Below, one piece after another: positions 1-9,099 of a stretch of 64,000 nt of DNA. Position 1 is the stretch's first letter. Each line of letters starts with the position of its first letter. The translations under genes and the position numbers were made by a program. The DNA is from Acidimicrobiia bacterium (lineage in GTDB: Bacteria > Actinomycetota > Acidimicrobiia > Acidimicrobiales > Poriferisodalaceae), in the NCBI GenBank assembly GCA_022826045.1, contig JAJDVQ010000009.1, forward strand, positions 1 to 64,000. Direction: 5' to 3'. The notes below the pieces were generated by a model. It was not told the origin of the DNA, made no database searches, and saw nothing but the letters and a program-made list of their open reading frames with translations.

Positions 1-1
1 C

Positions 2-361
2 CCGCCGCCTCCGGTGGTGAACGCGACGCCGTCGCTGTCGATCAGCGACGCGACAGCAGGCGAGGGCGGCACGCTCACGTTCACCGTGACGCTCAGCCCC
101 GCCAGCAGCCGCTACGCATGGGTGAACTACTACGCGCGGCCAGCGTACGGCGCTGCGCTGTCCGCGACCTACGCCGACTTCGCGCAGGCCTACGGGATGC
201 TCACCTTCAAGCCCGGCGAGACAACCAAGACCGTCACCGTGGAAGCAGTCGACGACAGCAGCCCCGAAGACGACGAGACATTCACAGTCGTGCTGTACTC
301 CGCAGTCCAAGCAGCAATCACCGACCGCGAAGCAACCGGCACCATCACCGACAACGACTAG
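2..361 (+). CDS. Calx-beta domain protein, C-terminal fragment
   Basis: The reading frame is open from the left edge of the window, so only the last ~120 residues are present and the true start lies outside. The visible part is one Calx-beta-like beta-sandwich: it opens with SLSISDATAGEGGTLTFTVTLS, split here as SLSISDATAGEGG then TLTFTVTLS, and closes with DDETFTVVLYSA and GTITDND, typical of this fold. Such domains bind Ca2+ and occur as repeats in large secreted or surface adhesion proteins. A Pro-rich linker (PPPPVV) at the edge suggests a preceding domain. No sorting signal or membrane anchor follows the domain before the TAG stop. The domain call is good; the function of the whole protein cannot be judged. 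Confidence 0.8.
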   Translation, partial: PPPPVVNATPSLSISDATAGEGGTLTFTVTLSPASSRYAWVNYYARPAYGAALSATYADFAQAYGMLTFKPGETTKTVTVEAVDDSSPEDDETFTVVLYSAVQAAITDREATGTITDND

Positions 362-573
362 CCGGAGCAGTCGAGCTCCTCGCGGGCACAAAGGAGACGG
401 CCGCATGTGGACTCGGCGGCCAGACGAGCGGCAGACCCGAGCCGAGTTCGGTCCACTGGGCATCATCGGGCACCTGCCAGACCTCGCCGGTGTCGGTGGC
501 GACCAGCGCCCCGCCCACGTTGTTAGCCCCCTGCGCCGAGCAGGGCATGGCTTCAAGCCGTAGCTTTGGCGCC

Positions 574-1719
574 ATGGCTGATTCCGACATCAAGGCGCTG
601 ACGGGCGGTCTCGAACTGCCCGACTTCGAGTCGACCGCGTTCACCACGCCCCCACCCCTGGCCGAAGCCAAGGTCGCCATCGTGACCTCGGCATCGCTTC
701 ACCACCCCGACCAGGACGACTTCTCGCCGATGGACACCGGCTACCGGGTGCTCGACGGCGGCCGGCGCGACTACATGTGCGGCCACTGGAGCCCCAACTT
801 CGATGCCACGGGCATCGCGCTCGACCTCAACACCGTGTTCCCCATCGACCGACTCGACGAGCTCGCCGCCGACGGCACCATCGGCAGTGTCTCCGACATC
901 CACCTGTCCTATGCCGGCAACCAGTTCGACCTGTCCGCCGTGCGGATGGACTCCGGGCCGGCGGGTGCGAAGTTCCTGCGTGACCACGAGGTCGACGTCG
1001 CGCTGTTCACGCCCGTCTGACCGCTGTGCACGCGCACCGTGAGTGTGCTCGCTCATGTCTTCGAGGAAGCCGGGATCGCGACGGTGGCACTGGGTTCGAT
1101 CGGCGCCCACATCCAGGGGACCGCCCCGCCCCGAGGTCTCTGGTGCGATTTCCCGCTGGGACGCCCGCTCGGCAAGCCCAACGACCCGGAATTCCAGCAC
1201 CGGGTGCTGGCACACGCCCTCGGGCTGCTCGGCTCGTCCGAGCCTGTCGTGGAGAAGTTCGCGGATGCGATCACCGACGACGGCACCGACACGATGGTGT
1301 GCGAGCTGCCGCCTCGCCACGACCCCAGCCTTCATCCCGCGGTAGACGAGGCCAACGGCCTGCGCCCGGCCTACGACCGGGCGGTGGCCAAGCTCGGGAA
1401 CCGCACCGGCGCCGGCCGGACCGTGGCCGCCGACGACATCGGCGCCGCCGTGCTGGCCTTCACCAAGATCGCCGAGGGCACGCCGTGGAAGGAAGCCGGC
1501 ATTCCGGGCATCCCCGCACGGGTGGCCCAGGACATCCGCGGCTACTACGAGACCGCTGCGCTGGCGCTGGCCGAGCACGCTCCCGCCGCATGGGCAGGTG
1601 CGCGCTGGTTCTTCACCTCGACCGAGGCAGGGCGTGCCATCGTCGATGCCCGCCAAGCCATGGCCGACGTCGGCGAGAAGCACCCGATCTGGTTCTACAT
1701 CATCCCTGGCGACATGTAG
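574..1719 (+). CDS. GrdB-like glycine/betaine/D-proline reductase selenoprotein B family protein, predicted selenoprotein (Sec149)
   Basis: An in-frame TGA at 1018-1020 separates two halves in the same frame that together make one ~381-aa protein of the GrdB/PrdB selenoprotein B family. The first half ends VDVALFTPV; the second begins PLCTRTVSVLAHVFEEAGI, so decoding TGA as selenocysteine gives the redox motif U-P-L-C, the place where family members carry Cys or Sec. The second half keeps the family's GSIGAHIQGTAPPR segment. Family members reduce C-N bonds in glycine, betaine or proline in anaerobes; the role of the aerobic/marine homologues is not established. ATG 574 is chosen because homology starts near MADSDIK; ATG 547 is also in frame. 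The gene stands alone, followed by a hairpin and then an MFS gene. If Sec is not inserted, the product is a truncated 148-aa protein. The existence of a second Sec candidate at 40.7 kb supports readthrough. Confidence 0.85.
1032..1048 (+). promoter_or_regulatory. SECIS-like hairpin downstream of the in-frame UGA
   Basis: GCGCAC (1032-1037) pairs with GTGTGC (1043-1048) with one G-U wobble, leaving the 5-nt loop CGTGA. The loop begins 18 nt after the UGA at 1018-1020 and has G then U at its second and third positions. Known bacterial SECIS elements sit just 3' of the UGA and carry a G in the first two loop bases, where SelB binds. Geometry nearly matches the hairpin after the UGSC-gene UGA. 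Folding was done by eye. Confidence 0.6.
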
Positions 1720-1727
1720 CGAGATGA

Positions 1728-1746
1728 CCGCAGCCGGCTGCTGCGG
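1728..1746 (+). terminator. Hairpin after the GrdB-like gene
   Basis: A perfect 7-bp stem CCGCAGC/GCTGCGG with loop CGGCT lies 9 bases after the stop codon at 1717-1719. No T-tract follows, so it may be a transcript-end stabiliser or a Rho-independent-like site typical of GC-rich actinobacteria rather than a classical terminator. The rest of the gap to the MFS gene (to 1878) shows nothing recognisable. Confidence 0.4.
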
Positions 1747-1878
1747 CCCGAGTGTCAATCCAGAGCCTTCCCCCGTGACGATGCCCGTCGGACCGCCGTC
1801 TGGCAGTGCAGCATGCGTGATGCGCGGCTGCCGCACAACCGGCGGAGCGTGCAGAGTGATTCATCCGGCGGCTGACTC

Positions 1879-3180
1879 GTGCTGATCGGCCGGCCCTTCC
1901 ATGGCTGGCGCGTGGCGTGGGCCGGCTTCTGGGTGCTGTTCATCGTGTACGGCCTGCAATTCAGCTACGGCACCTTCGAGGGCGCCATCAGCGCAGACAC
2001 CGGCTGGTCGACCAACTGGCTGCAGCTCGCGTACGCGCTGTACATCCTCAGCTACAGCGCCATCAGCGTCTGGAGCGGGCAGCTCACCGACCGGATCGGC
2101 CCCCGTCAGGTCATCGCCGTAGGCGCCCTGCTGCTGGCTGCCGGCTACCTGGTGCTGTCGTCGGCGCCGAGCTTGGCGTTGGTCTTCATCGGGCTGGCGG
2201 TGATCGCGCCGCTCGGCATGTCGTCGTCGTGGGTGCCCGCGAATGCCACCGTCGTGCGCTGGTTCACCGCTCGGCGCGGCTTGGCGACGGGGATCGTGGG
2301 CTCGGGCGGCAGCGCCGGCGGGATCGTGGCACCGCCGATCGCTGCGTGGCTCGTCTCGCAGTTCGGCTGGCGCACGGCGATCGCCGTGATGGCCGTTGTG
2401 GGCGGCGTATTCATGGCGGCCACCGCCATGCTGTTCGTGCGCGATCCCGAGTCGATCGGCCAGTATCCCGACGGTCGCACACCCGATCGCGCTGACCGCC
2501 CGCTGGCTCGTTCGCGGGTCGTGTCGAGGCCGGCGGGCTTCGTCGTGGAAGCCACCTGCAGCAGCGCCCCCGACGCCGAGAATCCCCGCACCGCGTGGAC
2601 TGCCTCTGCCGCATGGCGCACCTCGGTGTTCTGGCGCATCTTCGGCATGTTCGCCCTGACATTCGTCGTGGTGTTCGTGCCGTTCGCGCACGGCGTGCAG
2701 TACGCCCGCAGCCTCGGCGTCTCGTTGCAATGGGCGTCAGGCGTCATCAGCTCGGTCGGCCTCGGCGGTCTCGTGGGGCGCATCGTGACCGGCCCGCTGT
2801 CGGACCGCATCGACCGCCGCCGAGCCGTGGGGCTGGCGCTGGCGGTCGAGACACTGTCGTTCGTCGGCTTTGCCGTGGCCGACAACCTGGTGCTGTTGTA
2901 CGCCTCGGCGATCGCGTTCGGGCTGTCCTACGGCGGGAGCGTGGCGGTCTTCCCGGCGCTGGTCGCCGACTACTTCGGCCGTACCCATGCCGGTGCGATC
3001 GTCGGCCGCTTCTTCGCGACTGCAGGGTCGTGTGCCGCGATCGGGCCGTACGTGGCGCAGCTGCTGCTGAATGCAACGGGGGGCTATGGCTGGACGTTCT
3101 CGATGGCGGCGATCGCCAACGCCTGCGCACTGGGGCTCGCATTCACGCTGCCCCGCCCCGGTCTGCTGCCCAAGCGCTGA
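1879..3180 (+). CDS. MFS transporter
   Basis: A 433-aa major facilitator protein of the inner membrane with about twelve hydrophobic segments in two halves split by a hydrophilic loop (about residues 195-250). The inter-helix motif LTDRIGPRQV after TM2, and its echo LSDRIDRRRAV in the second half, are the MFS A-motif. The overall pattern (GRPFHGWRVAW start, GTFEGAISADTGWS) resembles the oxalate/formate antiporter and monocarboxylate-type branch, so an organic acid substrate is plausible but not shown. GTG 1879 is taken as the start because it directly precedes the first membrane segment. No clear partner gene; it lies between the selenoprotein gene and the indolepyruvate oxidoreductase gene on the same strand. 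Confidence 0.8.
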   Translation: MLIGRPFHGWRVAWAGFWVLFIVYGLQFSYGTFEGAISADTGWSTNWLQLAYALYILSYSAISVWSGQLTDRIGPRQVIAVGALLLAAGYLVLSSAPSLALVFIGLAVIAPLGMSSSWVPANATVVRWFTARRGLATGIVGSGGSAGGIVAPPIAAWLVSQFGWRTAIAVMAVVGGVFMAATAMLFVRDPESIGQYPDGRTPDRADRPLARSRVVSRPAGFVVEATCSSAPDAENPRTAWTASAAWRTSVFWRIFGMFALTFVVVFVPFAHGVQYARSLGVSLQWASGVISSVGLGGLVGRIVTGPLSDRIDRRRAVGLALAVETLSFVGFAVADNLVLLYASAIAFGLSYGGSVAVFPALVADYFGRTHAGAIVGRFFATAGSCAAIGPYVAQLLLNATGGYGWTFSMAAIANACALGLAFTLPRPGLLPKR

Positions 3181-3311
3181 ACCGCAAGGTCGCGCCGCGC
3201 AGCGAGCCGGCCAAATGTGAGCGCGCTCGCTTCATCGGCGGCAATTCGGGCTGACGGGTAGCCTCGCAGGTGGCCGCCGCACCCGCCGCCGCGGCGCATG
3301 AGGGGGATTCG

Positions 3312-6300
3312 ATGGCTCTCGCAGACTTCAAGCTCGAAGATCGCTTCGACCGTGCCGAAGGCGATGTCGCGATGTCGGGCGTGCAGGCGCTGCTGCGCGT
3401 GCTGCTCGATCAGCTCCGCGCTGACCGCCGTGACGGGCTGAACAACGCTGCCATGGTGTCGGGGTACCGCGGATCGCCGCTGGGCGGCATCGACTCGCTC
3501 ATGCTCGGCAACGCCGAGGAGCTGCAGCAGAACAACATCATGTTCGAGCCCGGTCTCAACGAGGACTTGGGCGCCACGATCGTGTGGGGCAGCCAGCTCG
3601 CCAACCGCAACTTCGAGGGCCGTTACGACGGCGTGCTGGGCATGTGGTACGGCAAGGCCCCCGGCGTGGACCGCTCCGGCGATGCGATCAAGCACGCCAA
3701 CGTCTGCGGCGTCGACCCCAAGGGCGGCGTGCTGCTGGTAGCCGGCGATGACCCGGCGTCGAAATCCTCCACGCTGGCGTCTGAGTCCGAGCCGGTGCTG
3801 ATCCACTACCAGACGCCGATCCTGTATCCCGGCTCGGTGCAGGAGGTCATCGACTACGGGCGCTGGGGCTTCGAGCTGTCCCGCTACAGCGGGTTCTGGT
3901 CGGCGCTCAAGATCGTCACCAACGTGGCCGACGGCTACGCAACCGTGCAGGTCGGCCCCGGCCGTGTGTCGGTCACCCGTCCCGAATTCGAGTGGGAGGG
4001 CAAGCCTTGGGCGCACACCCAGCAGGACGCCCTGTTCGGCCCCAACGCGGTGCGCATGGAGCTCGAGATCCACGAGGGCCGCATGGTCGCAGTCGACGAG
4101 TTCGTGGCGGCCAACCAGCTCAACCGCCAGACGCTTCCCACCCGCGATGCCCGGATCGGGCTCGTCGCCGCGGGCAAGACCTACTACGACCTGCGCGAAG
4201 CGCTCGACCGGATGGGGCTCGACGACATCGAACTGGAGCGCCGCGGCGTCCGCATCTGGAAGCCGGCCGTGGTGTGGCCGCTCGAGCCCGCCAGCCTTCG
4301 CGAATTCGCCGACGGGCTCGACGTGATCGTCGCCGTGGAGGAGAAGCGCTCGATCATCGAGGCGCTCATGAAGGAGAACCTCTACGGCGTGGCCGACGCA
4401 CCCGTCGTGCTCGGCAAGCGCGATCAGCAGGGAGGCTTCTGGTTCCCCGGCCACGGCGAGATGGACGCCGATCTCATCGCTCGCAAGATCCGGCCGTTCC
4501 TGGTGGGCCGGCTCGGTCCCGAAGGCATCGGGCCCGCTGTGCCCGAGCGCATCACGATCCCGCTCGCCGTCACCACCTCCAAGGGCACCAAGGCCGCCGG
4601 CCGCACGCCGGGGTTCTGCTCGGGCTGCCCGCACAACCGCTCGACCTGGGTGCCCGAGGGCTCCGAGGCAGGCGGCGGCATCGGCTGTCACGGTATGGCT
4701 GCCATGACGCCCACCCGCAACGTACGCGGCACCACCCAGATGGGCGGCGAGGGCTGCCAGTGGGTCGGCGCTGCGCCGTTCGTGACCATGGAGCACCGGT
4801 TCCAGAACATCGGCGACGGCACCTACCACCACTCCGGTTCGCTGGCATTGCGCCAGGCGGTGGCTGCGGGGACCAACGTCACCTACAAGATCCTCTACAA
4901 CGGCGCTGTTGCCATGACCGGCGGCCAGGACGTGGACGGCGGTATGGCCGTACCCGAGCTCACCCGCTCGGTGCACGCCGAGGGCGTCGCCAAAGTGATG
5001 GTGGTCACCGACGACCCCAAGAAGTACCCCGCCGACGCGGAGTTCGCTCCCGACACCGAGATCTGGCATCGCGATCGCATGGACGAGGCACAGCGTGTGC
5101 TGCGTGAGGTTGAGGGCTGCACGGTGCTGATCTACGACCAGGCGTGTGCAGCCGAGCTGCGGCGCGACCGCAAGCGCGGCAAGGTGGCCGAGCCCACGAT
5201 GCGGGTCTTCATCAACGAGGCGGTCTGCGAGGGCTGCGGCGACTGCGGCGAGAAGTCGAGCTGCCTGAGCGTCCAGCCTGTCGAGACCGAGTTCGGCCGC
5301 AAGACCCAGATCCACCAGTCGTCGTGCAACAAGGACTTCACCTGCCTCGACGGCGACTGCCCGGCGTTCATCGAGGTGATCCCGGCAGGCGAAGTGCCTG
5401 CCAAGGCCACCGTGGCCACCGAGCACATCGGCGACGACCTGCCAGAGCCCGACCGGATCGACGAGGGCAACATCTTGATGATGGGCATCGGCGGCACCGG
5501 TGTGGTCACGGTGAACCAGATGCTGGCCACGGCCGCCCTGCTCGACGGCAAGACGGCCAACGGCCTCGACCAGACCGGTCTCGCCCAGAAGGGCGGCCCG
5601 GTGCTGTCGAATCTCAAGGTCCGGAAAATGGGCGCCAACGGCGGCGACGCCCCGGCGGCGGATCACGACGGAGGCGACGAGGCCAACAAGGTCGGCATCG
5701 GCGAGGCCGACGCGTACATCGTGTTCGACCTGCTGACCGGCACCAACCCGGCCAACCTCGACAAAGCGCTGGCCGGCAAGACCGTTGCCGTTGTGTCGTC
5801 GTCGAAGGTGCCCACCACCTCGATGGTGCGTGACACCGCCGCCGAGTTTCCCGAGTGGACCGCCTTCCAGCGGGTCATCGACGAGTCGACCAGCCCCGAG
5901 CGCAACGTGTACTTCGATGCGGGCACGCTGTCGGACAGCCTGTTCCGCTCGCACATGCCGGCCAACGTGTTGGTGGTGGGCGCTGCCTATCAGGCGGGCG
6001 TGGTGCCGATCAGCGCTTCGGCCATTGAGCGGGCCATCGAGCTGAACGGCGTTGCAGTGGAGATGAACACCCAGGCGTTCCGCATCGGCCGCAAGATCGT
6101 GCTCGACCCCGATTTCCTGGGAACGCTCGAAGTCGAGCGGGTCGGCAAGGTCAAGCGTGAGGTCGGACCGTCGAAGCGTGAGCAGGATCTCATCGACACG
6201 GTGCCCGACCAGTCCGAGGAGCTGGCACGGCTGATTCGCATTCGCGTGCCCGACCTGGTTGCCTACCAGAATCACGCATATGCAGCGGCGTACGCGTCCT

Positions 6301-6833
6301 TCATCGCCAAGGTGCGTGAGGCCGAAGCTGCGGCGGGCAGCGAGACGGCGCTCAGCGAGGCCGTAGCCACGTACCTGTACAAGCTGATGGCCTACAAGGA
6401 CGAGTACGAGGTGGCCCGGCTGCACCGCTCGGGGGCGTTCCAGCAGGCCGTGCGCGACCAGTTCGGCGACAAGAGCGAAGTCACCTACAAGCTGCACCCG
6501 CCGATCATGCGGCGCATGGGTGTGGAGAAGAAGATCGGCCTCGGCCGGTCGGGCGACATGGCGTTCGCGCTGCTGGCGCGGATGAAGGGCCTGCGCGGCG
6601 GCGCGCTGGACATCTTCGGCAGGACCGCTCACCGGAAGATGGAGCGGGAGCTGATCGACGAGTACCGCGGGATGATCGAGCGGGCACTCGACACGCTGAG
6701 CGCAGGCGACGATGCCGCCTACGCCCGAGCCGTCGAGATCGCCCGCCTCCCCGACATGATCCGCGGCTACGAGGAAATCAAGGAGAACAACGTCGAGCTG
6801 TTCCGAGCCCGCGCCGCCGAACTCAACGCCTGA
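3312..6833 (+). CDS. Indolepyruvate ferredoxin oxidoreductase family protein (fused IorA/IorB type)
   Basis: A 1173-aa cytoplasmic, thiamine-diphosphate and iron-sulfur dependent enzyme that would oxidatively decarboxylate aryl- or branched 2-oxoacids (from amino acid transamination) to acyl-CoA with ferredoxin as electron acceptor. Visible order: N-terminal TPP-type pyrimidine domain (GYRGSPLGGIDSLM near residue 45), the TPP-binding domain with GDGTYHHSGSLA (~500), a Cys-rich region CEGCGDCGEKSSC and later CNKDFTCLDGDC (~640-690) able to hold Fe-S clusters, a gamma domain starting MMGIGGTGVVTV (~725), and a C-terminal extension. Length fits the fused actinobacterial/proteobacterial form. ATG 3312 is preferred over the upstream GTG 3270 because AGGGGGA lies just 5' of it. 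Single-gene unit. The exact 2-oxoacid is not predictable from sequence alone. Confidence 0.9.
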   Translation: MALADFKLEDRFDRAEGDVAMSGVQALLRVLLDQLRADRRDGLNNAAMVSGYRGSPLGGIDSLMLGNAEELQQNNIMFEPGLNEDLGATIVWGSQLANRNFEGRYDGVLGMWYGKAPGVDRSGDAIKHANVCGVDPKGGVLLVAGDDPASKSSTLASESEPVLIHYQTPILYPGSVQEVIDYGRWGFELSRYSGFWSALKIVTNVADGYATVQVGPGRVSVTRPEFEWEGKPWAHTQQDALFGPNAVRMELEIHEGRMVAVDEFVAANQLNRQTLPTRDARIGLVAAGKTYYDLREALDRMGLDDIELERRGVRIWKPAVVWPLEPASLREFADGLDVIVAVEEKRSIIEALMKENLYGVADAPVVLGKRDQQGGFWFPGHGEMDADLIARKIRPFLVGRLGPEGIGPAVPERITIPLAVTTSKGTKAAGRTPGFCSGCPHNRSTWVPEGSEAGGGIGCHGMAAMTPTRNVRGTTQMGGEGCQWVGAAPFVTMEHRFQNIGDGTYHHSGSLALRQAVAAGTNVTYKILYNGAVAMTGGQDVDGGMAVPELTRSVHAEGVAKVMVVTDDPKKYPADAEFAPDTEIWHRDRMDEAQRVLREVEGCTVLIYDQACAAELRRDRKRGKVAEPTMRVFINEAVCEGCGDCGEKSSCLSVQPVETEFGRKTQIHQSSCNKDFTCLDGDCPAFIEVIPAGEVPAKATVATEHIGDDLPEPDRIDEGNILMMGIGGTGVVTVNQMLATAALLDGKTANGLDQTGLAQKGGPVLSNLKVRKMGANGGDAPAADHDGGDEANKVGIGEADAYIVFDLLTGTNPANLDKALAGKTVAVVSSSKVPTTSMVRDTAAEFPEWTAFQRVIDESTSPERNVYFDAGTLSDSLFRSHMPANVLVVGAAYQAGVVPISASAIERAIELNGVAVEMNTQAFRIGRKIVLDPDFLGTLEVERVGKVKREVGPSKREQDLIDTVPDQSEELARLIRIRVPDLVAYQNHAYAAAYASFIAKVREAEAAAGSETALSEAVATYLYKLMAYKDEYEVARLHRSGAFQQAVRDQFGDKSEVTYKLHPPIMRRMGVEKKIGLGRSGDMAFALLARMKGLRGGALDIFGRTAHRKMERELIDEYRGMIERALDTLSAGDDAAYARAVEIARLPDMIRGYEEIKENNVELFRARAAELNA

Positions 6834-6930
6834 GCGGCGCCACAACGGGAGCGTGGTCAATCCTCAGTCAGCCGCTGGCCGCTGGGTATGGTCGCCAGTA
6901 CCGGATGCGGCATAGATCGGGAGGCTCTAG

Positions 6931-7179
6931 ATGACCCGTGAAGAGGCGATGGCGAACTACAGAGCATTCACGGCGCTCCTCGAAGCTGAACCAGGAGCGG
7001 CGCGCGTCGGTGAAGTCGCGTTGATCTGCGACCGAGAGATCACCGCCTTCTTCCCGGACGTGGGGACAGCGTTCGAAACCGGGCTGTCGATGCACGGTGC
7101 AGGCCGGTTCACGATCCAAGAGGTCCGGGACACGCCGCTGTTCTTCGGCGGGATTCCCATCATGCACAGCGTCAACTGA
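6931..7179 (+). CDS. Small hypothetical protein upstream of a retropepsin-like gene
   Basis: An 82-aa soluble protein without membrane segments. It starts MTREEAMANYRAF at an ATG preceded by GGGAGG at a good distance. Its middle (GEVALICDREITAFFPDVGTAF) followed by FTIQEV looks like the small alpha/beta proteins often encoded beside clan AA aspartic protease genes. The protease gene follows about 120 bp downstream on the same strand, which agrees with this pairing. No catalytic motif is visible. Whether it is substrate, inhibitor or chaperone of the protease is unknown. The coding call rests on RBS, frame and neighbour. Confidence 0.6.
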   Translation: MTREEAMANYRAFTALLEAEPGAARVGEVALICDREITAFFPDVGTAFETGLSMHGAGRFTIQEVRDTPLFFGGIPIMHSVN

Positions 7180-7300
7180 GTCGCAACGACCGTAGACCGC
7201 TCCTCCGTATCGGGTCGGCCCAAGGCAACTTGGCTAATGCTGGATGTAATGTCATAGCATCTCAAGTCAACTCGATGGTAACCATCAAGCAGTCGTCGCC

Positions 7301-7684
7301 TTGCCGATCAGTTCTCCGACGACTGGTGCGATGCAGCTTTTTCGTGTGCTCCTGGATACGGGTGCCAACGCATCAGGAATTTCGCAGCACGTCGTTGACA
7401 CCCTCGGCTTGGGCGATGACGAGGCGCAGTCGGTGATGTTGAACGTACGCACTGTGATGGGGCAGGTGGCGGCGGATGGGTTCGTAGTCCACATGCACCC
7501 TCCGGTACGAGACGATCAGCTGACGACACAGCCGGCGCCCGGCATCAGTGCCTTGGTTTCCGTGCTGGAGATACCTGTCGCGGGTTGTGACGCACTCATG
7601 GGGACTCAGGTCCTGCGTCACATGGCTCGACAGGTCCTGTTCGACTTCGAGACCGGTGGATTTGAGATCGTCTGGAGCGACTGA
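7301..7684 (+). CDS. Retropepsin-like (clan AA) aspartic protease
   Basis: A 127-aa protein carrying the single-domain retropepsin signature LLDTGANASGIS near residue 17, containing the catalytic DTG triad, and a second hydrophobic half ending CDALMGTQVLRHMARQVLFDF, where the GxDxLxG-like turn of this clan occurs. Such proteins act as homodimers, each subunit giving one catalytic Asp. Length matches bacterial single-domain retropepsins. The start is uncertain: TTG 7301 keeps the first beta strand (PISSP), ATG 7331 would cut just before the active site. No signal peptide, so cytoplasmic. It follows the 82-aa gene, with which it probably works. Confidence 0.75.
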   Translation: MPISSPTTGAMQLFRVLLDTGANASGISQHVVDTLGLGDDEAQSVMLNVRTVMGQVAADGFVVHMHPPVRDDQLTTQPAPGISALVSVLEIPVAGCDALMGTQVLRHMARQVLFDFETGGFEIVWSD

Positions 7685-7759
7685 GCTATGTCGCCGTACG
7701 ATCCACAGCAGGAGTCCGCGGCAGCGCAGAGCGGCGGGTGAACTGCGGGAGGAGTGTCT

Positions 7760-8689
7760 ATGGCTGCCAATCGGCCCGAGGGGCATACGCCCAGCGCACC
7801 GGCGTGGTGCGTGGTCGACTTTCCCGAGCTGACCGCCTATTCGATGGTCTTCTCGAAGGGGCCTGACAACGCCGACACGCTGGCGGAGCTGCAGGCGGCG
7901 TTGACCGGCGGCGAGCACCGGCCCGACCACGTCGAGCGGGCCCGGGTGGTCAACTTCACCGACGCGGGGGACGACGCAGCAGAGGCCGAGGGCGCCGTCG
8001 AAACCGTGTTCATGGCGTACTGGGTCGACCCGGCGGTCTACGAGCGGTGGCGCGACGGCTGCGATGTGCTCGAACGGGACGGGGTCTATTGCGAGACAGC
8101 CGTCATTCCGGCGGAGCGCTGGGAGACGATTGCGGGGACCAAGCGACCGCTGCCGGGCGTGCGCAACCTGACCTCGGTGGACCTCACCGAGCTGCACGAC
8201 TACTGGGGCGCTGCGCGTGACCGCATGGCCGCCAGCGCGGACGACCCGTTCGAGGCGGCGCCGGGTTCGCCGCTGCCCGCCAACCTGTGCCTCATCCGCT
8301 CAGGCCAGAAGTGGGACGAGTGCCTCGACGACGAGCGCGAGATGTACTTCACCGACATCGAGCCGAAGCTGCGGGCCGGCATCGAGTTCCTGGCCCGCAA
8401 CCCCGATAGCGGCTGCATCTCCAGCCGGTTCCTGCGCGAGCAGACCATCGACGGCGACGACCTCGAGTCCACCAGCTTCGTGGGCTGGTTCGACGACCTG
8501 GCCTCGCTGGAAGCGTGGTCCCGGTCGCATTCCACGCACCTGGCGATCTTCCACTCGTTCCTGTCGACAGTGCAGATACTCGGACGGCCGCCCAAGCTGC
8601 GACTGTGGCACGAAGTCTCGGTGCTGCCCGAAGACGGCGTGGAGCTGGTGAACGCCGAGCTGTCCCCGCTGGCCGAGCTGCTCGCCTGA
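7760..8689 (+). CDS. Phenylacetaldoxime dehydratase (heme-containing dehydratase) family protein
   Basis: A 309-aa protein resembling heme-containing aldoxime dehydratases, which convert R-CH=N-OH to nitriles in aldoxime-nitrile metabolism. Family-like segments include YWGAARDRMAASADDPF, a Cys/Arg region around MYFTDIEPKLRAGIEFLARNP, and FVGWFDDLASLEAWSRSHSTHLAIFHSF near residues 245-265; HSTHLAIF holds the histidine expected as the proximal heme ligand. It is shorter than the usual ~350 aa, mostly at the N-terminus. ATG 7760 is favoured over GTG 7754 because GGAGGAG lies six bases upstream. No nitrilase, nitrile hydratase or amidase gene is nearby, so the pathway context is missing. Confidence 0.7.
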   Translation: MAANRPEGHTPSAPAWCVVDFPELTAYSMVFSKGPDNADTLAELQAALTGGEHRPDHVERARVVNFTDAGDDAAEAEGAVETVFMAYWVDPAVYERWRDGCDVLERDGVYCETAVIPAERWETIAGTKRPLPGVRNLTSVDLTELHDYWGAARDRMAASADDPFEAAPGSPLPANLCLIRSGQKWDECLDDEREMYFTDIEPKLRAGIEFLARNPDSGCISSRFLREQTIDGDDLESTSFVGWFDDLASLEAWSRSHSTHLAIFHSFLSTVQILGRPPKLRLWHEVSVLPEDGVELVNAELSPLAELLA

Positions 8690-8696
8690 GCACGGG

Positions 8697-9056
8697 TCAG
8701 CTCAGCCACCAGATCCACGAGTCGCCGTCGTAGGGCGGCGCAGCGAGGAAGCTGCGCAGCGCCTCGACCAAGCTGTTCGGATACGAGATCGATCCGCGCC
8801 GGAATCGTGCAGCGCTGGTGATGATGATGCCGCAGTGAGCCTTGCCTTCTGCGCGGCTGAGGTGGGCGAGTCTGAGGAAATCGCCGCCGTCCTCGGTGAC
8901 GATCGTTTGGCCGGCTTCGGTGGCCAACTCGAACAGCCTGGCGTCTGGGCTGCCACGAAGCGTGCCGTCCTCCGCGACGGCGACGGCATCCCGGCCTTCG
9001 GCGCGCAGTGCCTCGGCGACCCGCGGCGAGTGCATCTCGTCGATGAGCAGGCGCAC
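8697..9056 (-). CDS. DUF5615-type PIN-like toxin
   Basis: A 119-aa protein beginning MRLLIDEMHSPRVAEALRAEG, the typical opening of DUF5615 PIN-like proteins with the first acidic metal ligand in LLIDE. Further acidic patches TIVTEDGGDFLRLA contain the conserved ED..DF. PIN-like proteins are Mg2+-dependent RNases in toxin-antitoxin modules. The GTG start lies 43 bases after the stop of the upstream antitoxin gene, so both are read from one promoter. It converges with the aldoxime dehydratase gene. RNase activity is inferred from the fold only. Confidence 0.8.
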   Translation of the reverse strand: MRLLIDEMHSPRVAEALRAEGRDAVAVAEDGTLRGSPDARLFELATEAGQTIVTEDGGDFLRLAHLSRAEGKAHCGIIITSAARFRRGSISYPNSLVEALRSFLAAPPYDGDSWIWWLS

Positions 9057-9099
9057 GTCGCTCAGTGTCCGGTGGCAATCGGAACCGGCCGCGTGCTGG

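Noticed and set aside
3084-6860. 1258-codon open frame on the minus strand opposite the indolepyruvate oxidoreductase gene
   Set aside because: Low-complexity His/Val/Leu/Gly-rich translation typical of antisense in GC-rich DNA; the plus-strand protein has clear domains.
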